Assembly (NCBI GenBank): GCA_951812925.1
Contig: OX638369.1
Coordinates: 57,488,228 to 57,552,227 of the forward strand
From: Calliopum simillimum
Lineage: Eukaryota; Arthropoda; Insecta; Diptera; Lauxaniidae
Length of the DNA stretch: 64,000 nt
Reading direction: 5' to 3'
Positions 55,544-64,000 of the stretch are shown piece by piece. Every line of letters starts with the position of its first letter. Positions within the stretch are counted from its first letter, which is position 1. The position numbers and the translations under genes are program-made. Below the pieces are notes generated by a model that saw only the letters and a list, made by a program, of their open reading frames with translations, had not been told where the DNA came from and did not search any database.

Positions 55544-55547
55544 CTCT

Positions 55548-56509
55548 ACAAATAATTTTAATCTTTTGTAAAAAAAATTGTTATTTAGAAGTTATTTAAA
55601 AAAGAGTGATTTTTTGCCGTTTATCGGCGCTTAGCCAGTTTTTATAGAATAACTCCAAAAAGATAAATTTTTTAAAAATAAAATGAAAAGTTTTTGTTGA
55701 GGACGTGATTCTTCATAAAAAAGTTCCTAAGAGTTTTATTGTCCGACTCACTGTTCATGAGTTATCGCAATTTAAAAATATCAACAATTGTATATACGCG
55801 TCAAAAGAAACACGTCTAATATATAACTTCGCGCAGAGAGAAGCTTTTTCACAGTTTGACTGTGTCGATACAGTTTGAGGAGGATTCCAGTAATTTGACA
55901 TTTCCAGTTTCAGAAGCACTGTGACTTTACAGTTTGAAGGTGTGTGTCTTGAATACAAATTTCAAAACACAAGGTGATAAGAAATAATCTTTTCGTGCAG
56001 AGTGGAGGAGAGAGAACTAAAAAGAAGAAGAGCTACGCGGGGGTTGCTGGTGAGCAACAAAACAATTTTGAAAAAAATTTTCAAGTCGCCACGCCCACCC
56101 AATTGGGCGCTACAGAAGGTTGCTTGTGAGCAACATTGGGCAATGGTGGTAAGTAAATATTCGAAACAATTTAAAATTGTATTTGTTTATTTTAAAAAAT
56201 TACGTAGGAAATGACAAAAACAGTTTTTATTGTTATAATAGCAAAGATGGACCTTACACTTTAGATATTGGGGCATTGGAATTCCTATCTCGGTCAACTT
56301 CCAAACCCCCTTTTCCAAACACTATCCAATGTACCCGTACATTTTTGAGCTCGGCAAAGACTCACTGCTCGATGATCCAAGGGAAGACATATCTTATCTT
56401 ATCTTATATCTTATCTTCAGCGGTGGGCGGTCGCCCTCTTTTCCTTTGGATATTTTCTTTAAAGAAGTGACTCATTTGAATATGCTGTCTCTAAGCCTCA
56501 CCAAAAAAT
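55548..56509. other. Unassigned DNA right of the Gypsy insertion
   Basis: Contains two copies of a TTGCT.GTGAGCAACA phrase (56045 and 56120) and no convincing gene. The plus-strand frames at 56002-56511 overlap each other and show no domain. Confidence 0.4.
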
Positions 56510-56875
56510 GATTATATATCATTTCCCTGACCAGTGGTGGACCTTATACAGTTCCATCAACATACTTGCTAGGTTCACCCCTCACATGTTTTTGTTGTAG
56601 GAAGCGATAACCGCTGTCCTTACAATATTTAGGCATGCTTTTTTTTTTTGAGCTCCAACGTTTGCAAACCCCAACAAGTTGATGGCCCATACATAGCGAT
56701 AAATTTTGAGTGGTTTATTATCAAACCACCTTACACATATGAGACTATGATTGTTTTTACATCTCATGTCAGTAGAAGCATCCCAATCGAAGTTTAATAT
56801 TAGTTGTATATCTGCTTTTGACAATCCTTTCTCTTCTGGTATCATACTAAACGTTAATAAATTCATGACCACCAA
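56510..56875 (-). pseudogene. piggyBac-type transposase fragment
   Basis: Minus strand reads S-L-I-C-V-R-W-F-D-N-K-P, then N-L-L-G-F-A-N-V, K-K-K-A, and A-S-Y-N-K-N-M followed by a stop where Gly is usual, then G-V-N-L-A-S-M and L-Y-K-V-H-H. This matches the 'VRW.DNK ... YN..MGGVD ... Y....' region of piggyBac transposases around the last catalytic Asp. The in-frame TGA and the missing N-terminal half show it is dead. Confidence 0.75.
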
Positions 56876-57356
56876 TGTTACTTACAAACAACTTGGCAAT
56901 TTTAAAAATTTCTCAACTGATGTTTGGTTAAAAATATACAATTTCAATTTTCCAAATATTTAATTTAACCTTAGCTAAATAGCTTTCATATTCAATCTGT
57001 ATCTTTCTTTATTTGAAAATAATCACTTTTCTAAACATGTCTTAAGAAATTCACAAAAATATTTTTAACGACACAGATGCAATCTATTGCAAATAACTTC
57101 ACCAATTGATGTCCAAATTTATTTCCTACTAATCACACCTTACATTAACAAATAATGTAACTATTTATTGATAATTTTATATTGAACTAATTAAACAGTA
57201 ATTTTTGCAATTTTTCAACAACAGACGCAAGCAAGTGTTAACATGGAAATTGATTACATATGTTTCGGCTACTTCCACATACATATTTATATGTTTTCAT
57301 ATATTAACATGTATATAGCCTCATCAGATCAGTTTTAGTTAAATCTTGTCAGAAAA
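56876..57356. other. Unassigned DNA
   Basis: AT-rich; no feature recognised. Confidence 0.35.
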
Positions 57357-57440
57357 CGTACTCGAACCTGTGACTCCGGATTTCTAATGAAAGAAAACGC
57401 GGTGCTTAAGCGATTGTGCTATCGGTCACGGATAAACTCT
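57357..57440 (-). repeat. tRNA-derived SINE-like segment
   Basis: On the minus strand: GACCGATAGCACAATCGCTT (A-box-like TAGCACAATCG) and, about 40 bp on, GGTTCGAGTAC (B-box-like). The spacing fits a Pol III internal promoter, but the stems of a tRNA do not pair, so it is read as a tRNA-derived SINE or tRNA pseudogene. Confidence 0.45.
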
Positions 57441-57918
57441 CTGAACAGGATCGCCATTATGAATAAATCATAAGGCTCACTAGCGCCGTCTGTTGTGAAA
57501 AATTGCCAAATTGTTAGTTGGTAACACACTCTGCGTTTGAGACATGCTACGCTAGCTACAATTTAATTATTACCACTTGTTCCATTTGTTCCGATCAATG
57601 CAGAATGCCCTATCAGGAATACGGTTCACTTAAGTTCAAGATATCGAAAATTGACTCGATTAATTTTTGGCCGCCAAGCCGGGGAAATGTTGTAGCTTCC
57701 AATGGACAATACTTTGAATAAAATATATTGTAACATTTTTCCACAATAAAGCATCAAATTTCGCAAAAAATTCCGGTTTTTAAGTTGTACACCCAATAGT
57801 TCAATATAAAATTATCATACTTCAATTCAGAAAAAGCGCGTTGGTACTTTCATTAGTACTATACAAGCGAAAAAAAAAAACTGTCAATAAACTAACTTCA
57901 TATCTATTTATTATTATA
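57441..57918. other. Unassigned DNA
   Basis: Nothing recognised between the SINE-like segment and the family B palindrome. Confidence 0.35.
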
Positions 57919-58701
57919 GCCCAGGAAAATAAGACGAAAAAAGAGCTGCTGTGCGAAATAATTCCAAGTGAACTTTTTTCACCGGAATTATCTTTATTTA
58001 TGAGTGATAAATAAAGTGTGAGAAGTCCATTGCAAAGTCGTGTGCGCATAAAAAGTTATTTAGGCTCAAAGGTCGCTAAAATCAGTTTCTTGCAAATATC
58101 TCGCTAATGCTAACTGTTACAGAAAAATTTTGTGCTCCAATTTTGTAGCACAGGAAATTTCCTACAAAAGTACGTAAAAATTGTTTTCGTATGACTTATA
58201 GTTTAGAAGATCACCCAATTTAAAAAGTTGTGAACAGTTATGGCCTGAAAGATATTTTTGAAAAACCGTTAAGATCTCGAAAATTCTGGCTTTTGAAGGA
58301 TGTCTCCGAATCGGGAAGTACTACGATTAAAAGTAATCGGACCAATTTTGTAGAAAATCACAAGATCTACAAAAAGTAAGCGATATGTGTGCACATGAAA
58401 GTAACCGTTTAGAAGATATTCCAAAAAAGTCTTTAAATGCCAAAAAACCGGTTTTTATAGAATATCTTCTATACGGTTACTTTTATGTGTACACATATCG
58501 CTTATTTTTTGTAGATCTTGTGATTCGCGAGAAATTTGCGAAAAACTGATTTTAGCGACCTTTGAGACTAAATAACTTTTTATGCGCACACGACTTTGCA
58601 ATGGACTTTTCACACTTTATTTATCACTCATAAATAAAGATAATTCCGGTGCAAAAATGTACTTGGAATTATTTCGTAGAAAAATTCTTCTTTTCCTGGG
58701 C
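57919..58701. mobile_element. Palindromic element, family B, copy 2 (shorter)
   Basis: Same ends as the element at 10568 (GCCCAGGAAAATAAGA), with TA on both sides (57917-57918 and 58702-58703). The outer arms match that copy; the central part is mostly missing, giving 783 bp instead of 1356. Confidence 0.8.
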
Positions 58702-58703
58702 TA

Positions 58704-59186
58704 TTATTGCTGTTGACCAAACAAATTGAGTACTAATTCTGATTCCAAAATCAGAGTTAGCAAATACGTACATATATACGGAATACATAGGTTTAGTCAA
58801 AAGAACCGAACTTTTATGGTTGCTAGAGCAAGACCAAAATTTTGATCAAAAATCAATTAAAAAATGAAGCGCTCTAAGGATTTGAAATTTTTTGTTGTAA
58901 ACACGTCCTAAATACGATGTTGAAAGTTTGGGGAACTCGACTAAAGACTAACAAATCCCATTAATCCCAAAACTTAGTCTTGCCTTACTCATCACTAATT
59001 AGAAGAGCGAAGGGCTCTGCTGAGAACATCGTTCAGTCACTGTTGGACTAAATGTTATGTGATTAAATCAAAATTCAATCTAAAATTATGTGAAAATATT
59101 TATTTATTTAACATTTCTTGGATATGTACACTGAAAATGCAACATACTTATTTACATATCTACCATAAAAAATAAAGAGTCTCATG
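58704..59186. other. Flank downstream of the second Ly6 gene
   Basis: Includes the likely 3' UTR of that gene. No other gene seen. Confidence 0.4.
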
Positions 59187-59855
59187 TCAATTAAATAATT
59201 TATATATCAATGCTGAGGACAATAGTAATATGATAGAATATCCAACTGAAGCGCCACCATTACATTTGTCAGAATCACAGTGCCAACATTTCATATCTTC
59301 AAGGGGTAATTGAACATTATAATTGTCATGTATCGCAGGACATACGCCAACATCTTGAAGATATTCTATGCAACCATGTTTTCGAATGGTATCTGAAAAA
59401 GTTAAAAAAAGAAATCATATTGAAAGATTTTGAAAATTTTGCTTTGTATTTTAACTAGCCTGTGATATATGTGCTAAAACAGGCATATAAAGGTTCAGCT
59501 CGCAAGTTGGAATACTTTTGTACAAGTAATTCTGCGGGCTTTATATAGTAGTCACGCGATAAAGATCTAGCAAAACGTCCCTCAACTATTTCGGTGGTTA
59601 TTTCAGGGGTTGTGTCGGTAGTATCTTCAGTGAACTCTGATGTATCCGTAACTCTTTCTTCTGTGGATGTTTCTGGTGAATCTGTTGATGCATCTATTGT
59701 TGAACCCGTACCAGGATATATTATAGTTGTTGATGTTGTGGTTGTGGTTGGGCTGGTTGGGCTTGGGTCTGCTCCGCATGTTTTTACCATACTACTCGTA
59801 TCTTGTATGTTGTTGCATGCTTCGCCTTCACATTCGTAGCAATCTAGCGAGTAGA
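59187..59855 (-). CDS. Ly6/three-finger protein with mucin-like insertion and GPI-type tail (partial, 5' exon missing)
   Basis: Exon A is 59855-59460, after acceptor CTCTATAG; exon B is 59392-59187, after acceptor TTTTTCAG. Exon A begins Y-S-L-D-C-Y-E-C-E-G-E-A-C-N, the Ly6 opening, then K-T-C, then about 90 residues rich in Thr, Ser, Pro and Glu, a R-F-A-R site, and A-C-F-S-T-Y-I-T. Exon B continues D-T-I-R-K-H-G-C, V-C-P, then C-W-H-C-D-S-D-K-C-N, the closing C-N of Ly6 domains, and a hydrophobic C-terminus (S-I-I-L-L-L-S-S-A-L-I-Y) fit for a GPI signal. The exons join only if the intron uses a GC donor (G|GCTAGT); the frame then gives I-T-D-T-I-R. The exon with the signal peptide must lie to the right and was not found. 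Likely a GPI-anchored surface protein, function unknown. Confidence 0.8.
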
Positions 59856-60507
59856 CTATAGAGAACAAGTTTTAAAATAAATGTATATTTTTAAAATAAG
59901 TTCTACCTACAAATTATGCCCTAATATGTGAAGGTTATGGTGGAACTTATCCGATGTTATATTGGATGGCTGAAAACAAGATCTAAATGCCAAAAAAAGT
60001 ATTCCAGGAATTTTTCAGATTTTTATGTTGAGTCCTGACTGGAAAAAATTCGACCACTTCAATTAGACTTTAAAGAGACTATAGAAATATAATTCCAAAC
60101 AATAAATCTTTAGAAGCTTGGAACTGCTCACTATGAAACAAATACTTTTTAAATCCTTTTTAATATTTTATTTCTATCCTTAGCGTTAAACCGTGTATTC
60201 TATTCATAGTGGTTTGGCCGTGAGAGCGTTTTTTCCATTTAGAGGTGTGGCATCGCCCACTTTCCAACAAAAAAAAATCAAGTTAATGTGTTGAGATTGA
60301 GAAACAGGGACTGAACCGATTTCGTTTGGCTATTTATGTATAGATAAGTGGGTTGCATTTTAAGTTTCCGGAATATATTACCCCTAGAGTTTTCCGATTC
60401 AAATTTTTATGACGGTTGACATCTTTAAGGGTAAGTTTCTTCAGAACTCATCTTTCAGTTCACATTGCAACATTGTGTTTTATTCACTTGAAAAAATCAA
60501 AGAAAAA
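59856..60507. other. Upstream of the second Ly6 gene
   Basis: No signal-peptide exon with a phase-1 donor was found here on the minus strand. The region contains the repeat unit at 60200-60345. Confidence 0.4.
60200..60345. repeat. Single unit and tail of the 128-bp array family
   Basis: TTTGGCCGTGAGAGCGTTTT, GGTGTGGCATCGCCCAC, then GAAACAGGGACTGAACCGAT and a TATTTATGTATAGATA end, as in the array at 3831-5405. One unit only. Confidence 0.75.
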
Positions 60508-60735
60508 ATGGAACTACCTCGTGAAAATTTCCAAACGCTGATTTTTCACGATTTTCAAGCAGGTTTATCTTAAGAAGGGTGTATCGATCGACTGAAAAAG
60601 GGTTTTGGCGACGAAGCACCATTCAAAACCAGACTGCATGAGTGATCAAAAGCGTCCAAGCGCGGACGGACTTCATTTAAAGATGATCCACTCGAAGGTC
60701 ATCTAAAAACAGCTGTTGTGCCATAAAACGTCGCA
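60508..60735 (+). pseudogene. mariner transposase N-terminal fragment
   Basis: From ATG at 60508: M-E-L-P-R-E-N-F, F-H-D-F-Q-A-G-L, a stop, C-I-D-R-L-K-K-G-F-G-D-E-A-P, a second stop, R-G-R-T-S-F-K-D-D, E-G-H-L-K-T-A-V-V. This is the first HTH region of a DD34D mariner transposase with three stops in frame. The catalytic part is absent. It is a different copy from the fragment at 29731. Confidence 0.75.
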
Positions 60736-61133
60736 CAGTGGTATTTTAAGGCAGAAAAGTAATTTTTCGACCACTAAATTTCAAAAATGTAATGATGCAG
60801 TTTTATACAGAAGTGTTTCACTAAAAAGGTGCTATAAAAACTTTTTCTAAAGAGTCAAATTTTTACTTCGAAAAAATGAGTCAAAGTCACTCAAAGCTTG
60901 TTCGCGTGAAACTGATTAAATTTTTCATTCAACTTTGTGGTGTATTTATATAAACTACTTTTGTTACAGACATTTTTAATGTATTTTGTATTGAAAGGAA
61001 AAATTATTTTGATTACATATGAAAATGTTTTAAAAATATCCGCAAATTAAATTGGCTCTTTGAAATACAGCATCTGCAATTTTCCTCGGAAAATTACTAA
61101 GTTTCCTACGTCTAGCTGCTGGTTCTAACTATA
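60736..61133. other. Unassigned DNA
   Basis: Nothing recognised. Confidence 0.35.
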
Positions 61134-62767
61134 CACGGTGGTTTTTAAAAAATTTCAACTTTTTGAAATACCACCCGCGATTTTTTTCGGGGATAGTGTT
61201 GGGGGACCCTTCTAGTATCAGAATCCGGGAACCGCGAAATCGAACGTCCAGCCGTTTTTTTTTTTTTTGACATTTTAGTTTTTTTAACGATTTTTGAGAA
61301 TGTCTCGGATTTATATACATATTATGTACACATATATATGTATGTACGTACATATATATACTTGTATATGTATATATGTGTAATATATATACATGTATAT
61401 ATATATACATACATACATACATACATATAAAAGGTATCGTTTCCGCACCATTTATTTAAAAAAAAAATTGGTTTTTTCGTATATAAAAAAACACAAACAA
61501 AAACCGGATACAGCAATAGTCACTCCAGATGTAATTTTTGATGCTTAATCCGAATCCGGTCTTAGAATTGCTCTATTACTTCTGGACTTTGAGATATCCT
61601 TACATAAATGTTTAAAGGACACCATTTTTTTTCCTATTTTTGAAGTTATATAACAAGATATGACAGTTAATAGCCATAGCCCTAGTTTTTTTCTTGAAAA
61701 CTCAATCAAACTGATAACGATATCTTTATTTTTGTCGGAGATATATTTACCTAAAAAGTGAAAAAAGTGCAAAAACACGATTTTTGGCTATATTGGATGT
61801 TATATGCAGGACACACAAAATTTTTTTGTGAGTTTCTATTACCAGAAGCATTTGGTGCTTTCTTTTGGCTTTAAATTGAGCTATCAAATGTTTATCTGCA
61901 ATATTTCTCTGCAAAGTTATGTTAACTTTAAAATCACACCATGAAACTTAAAGCGAAAATCTCGGTTTTCGGCTATATTTGAGGTTGTATACAGTACGGA
62001 CGAAATTCGTCTGCTCTTTTTTACCAATCGACACATTTAAAACCATTCTTTATCTTTAAAATGAGCTAACAAGTGGTCTCTTGTAATTGTTTTCTAAAAA
62101 GTTATGACTATTTTAAGACGACATGTTGCAGCAATACGTATATAAGAAATACTCGTACACTATATTTTAGTGGCACCCCTGTGAGTTTGCACTTCATAAT
62201 GTAATTTTTAAATGGTCATAACTTTGTAGAGGAATATTGCATATGAACATTTAATAGCTCAATTGAAAGCCAAAAGAAAGTGCTAAATGCTTCTGGTAAT
62301 AGAAATTCACAGAAGAATTTTGTGTGTCCTGCATATAACATCCAATATAGCCAAAAATCGTGTTTTTGCACTTTTTTAACTTTTTAGGTAAAGATATCTC
62401 CGACAAAAATAAAGATATCGTTATCAGTTTGATTGAGTTTTCAAGAAAAAAACTAGGGCTATTAACTGTCATACCAGATTTTACGGCATAATATTACCTT
62501 ATCTTGTTATATAACTTCAAAAATAGGAAAAAAAATGGTGTCCTTTAAACATTTATGTAAGGATATCTCAAAGTCCAGAAGTAATAGAGCAATTCTAAGA
62601 CCGGATTCGGATTAAGCATCAAAAATTACATCTGGAGTGACTATTGCTGTATCCGGTTTTTGTTTGTGTTTTTTTATATACGAAAAAACCGATTTTTTTT
62701 AAAAATAAATGGTGCGGAAACGATACCTTTTATATTTATGTATGTATGTATGTATATATATATACAT
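61134..62767. mobile_element. Palindromic element, family C, copy 2 (right arm truncated)
   Basis: Starts CACGGTGGTTTTTAAAAAA like the copy at 13923 and follows it through the microsatellite and the arm text. The right arm ends early, inside its TATGTATG microsatellite at about 62767, where other sequence begins. The two long open frames are again the same arm read twice. Confidence 0.85.
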
Positions 62768-62904
62768 TAGTGTGTATCGAAAAACGAACACCCAATTCCA
62801 CACTCAAATTATGAAACAAGAGAGATAAACAATTCAGGACATATAAATTTTTTGACTTTAAAATAAATTCCTAGCTGGCCAAATGGCCATTGTTTATAAA
62901 AACC

Positions 62905-63400
62905 GAGTGATTTTGCACTGGAGCCTATCTAACGGTAAATTTTTTTCCAAAAAACACCATAGATCTCAATTCGTGGTCTAAAACAACTTATGTGTGCAAA
63001 TTTTCAGAGAGATCGTATGACGTGCAGGAGTGTCAGCAAAGGAATAAGAAACGATTATCTTCAATAAAACGAATACTTTTTGTACTGGAGCCTAGCTAAC
63101 GGTAGATTTTTTTCCAAAAAACACTACAGATCTCAGTTTGTAGTCTAAAACAACTTATGTATGCAATTTTTCAGAGAGATTGTAAGGCGTGCAGGAGTGT
63201 CAGCAAAGAAAAAAGAGCACTTATTTTCAATCAAACGTTTAATTTTTGTACCAGAGTCCATCTAACGGTTCACTTTTTTCAAAAAAAACTTGTGGTACTT
63301 GATTCATCATAAAAAATAAACTATGCACCCAAATTTTAAGTTTGATGGAACGAAGTGTGGGAGTGTCAGCGAAGGATTAAAAAAGTGGTATACAGCTTTT
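62905..63400. repeat. Three tandem units of ~167 bp
   Basis: Units start near 62912, 63079 and 63246 with GCACTGGAGCCTATCTAACG or a close variant, and share TTCAGAGAGAT and GTGCAGGAGTGTCAGC phrases. The third unit is most diverged. No coding content. Confidence 0.8.
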
Positions 63401-64000
63401 TCATTCCTATCATAACAAGATCTGCCACACCCCTTCCGATTTCGCTGAAATTTGGTAAATGGTTTCGTTTCATGCCGTAACTTTGAGAAATGGCAAAAAA
63501 AAAAAAAAAAAAATTTGCGATTTTTTTTGTGGCTTGTTGAGGGGTGCAAAAAGTGGAAAAATAGGTAAAATGTGACAAACTCTCCTCAAATAATTACCAA
63601 TAACCTGGCCATTTCTTAACCGATTTTCATGTTTATACCTGTTTTGGAAAGGCACGAAATCAGGTTATAAGCTAATGTGCTTGTGCAATTGGTGAATATG
63701 AAGCAACTGCATCGCAACTCTCCAACGCTTTTCGAAATGTAAAAGCCATACCAGGGACCCAGAAATTTCATAATTTTCTTTCCTTAGGCCGTAATCGTAT
63801 TGCGCATTTCATTTTCAAAATCTTTCGAGGAATTTAAAATGATGTAAATTACAAAAAAACCTACATTATACGAAATATTGCACTGAAATGTTCAAAAAAT
63901 CATTACTCCTATACCATTAATGGTACCATTCTAATTTTGGATTCATTTGAAAGGTAATGTTGTTTTCTATTAAAAAAAATATTTTGGAAGGTCAAAGATA
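63401..64000. repeat. Family D related sequence
   Basis: 63410-63655 matches 13281-13474 inverted (shared AACAAGATCTGCCACACCCC and CCATTTCTTAACCGATTTTC-like text), and 63811-63915 matches 12991-13100 (ATCTTTCGAGGAATTTAAAA). The overlapping minus frames here are by-products of the repeat and a poly-A run. It continues past the window. Confidence 0.65.

Overview
The window looks like nuclear DNA of a higher fly (Diptera, Brachycera). It is AT-rich, has short intron-containing genes with insect-type protein families, and carries a dense load of fly-type transposons (Gypsy LTR element, mariner DD41D and DD34D, Tc1, pogo, piggyBac, hAT, Transib-like, non-LTR). I cannot name the species; a tephritid or calyptrate fly with a large repeat-rich genome is a guess.

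Three host genes can be read, all on the minus strand. (1) A complete four-exon alkaline phosphatase gene (27381 down to 22972, 545 aa) with signal peptide, catalytic Ser and metal ligands. (2) A Ly6/three-finger protein gene upstream of it on its strand (59855 to 59187), with a mucin-like insertion, a GC-AG intron and a GPI-type tail; its signal-peptide exon was not found. (3) A second Ly6-type gene downstream (7853 to 7574), with signal-peptide exon and Cys-rich exon; its last exon was not found. The order Ly6 - ALP - Ly6 suggests a small cluster of secreted or surface-protein genes pushed apart by transposon insertions.

Most of the rest is mobile DNA. 0.6-5.4 kb: a 2.1-kb palindromic element and a 128-bp tandem repeat array. 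10.5-19.5 kb: four large palindromic (fold-back) elements. 20.1-22.8 kb: a pogo-type element, a small MITE and a decayed LINE reverse transcriptase. 23.2-25.1 kb: a MITE and an inverted Tc1-derived element inside ALP intron 3. 28-30.7 kb: a MITE with 9-bp target duplication, Tc1, mariner and LINE fragments. 31.3-33.0 kb: a Transib-like non-autonomous element with CACAGTG ends. 33.6-38.3 kb: hAT MITE, palindromic dimers and a nested TA-flanked element. 39.6-40.9 kb: an intact DD41D mariner. 44.2-55.5 kb: a complete, young Gypsy LTR retrotransposon on the minus strand. 56.5-64 kb: piggyBac, SINE-like and mariner fragments, second copies of two palindromic families, and 167-bp tandem repeats.

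The most unusual item is the Gypsy element: its Gag begins with a complete RING-H2 finger that keeps the residues RING E3 ligases use to bind E2 enzymes. Its LTRs are very long (2748 bp each, about 99.8% identical by eye), its primer site matches tRNA-Lys1,2, and I see no polypurine tract. Exon borders, element ends and target duplications were worked out by eye from the sequence; no database search was possible.
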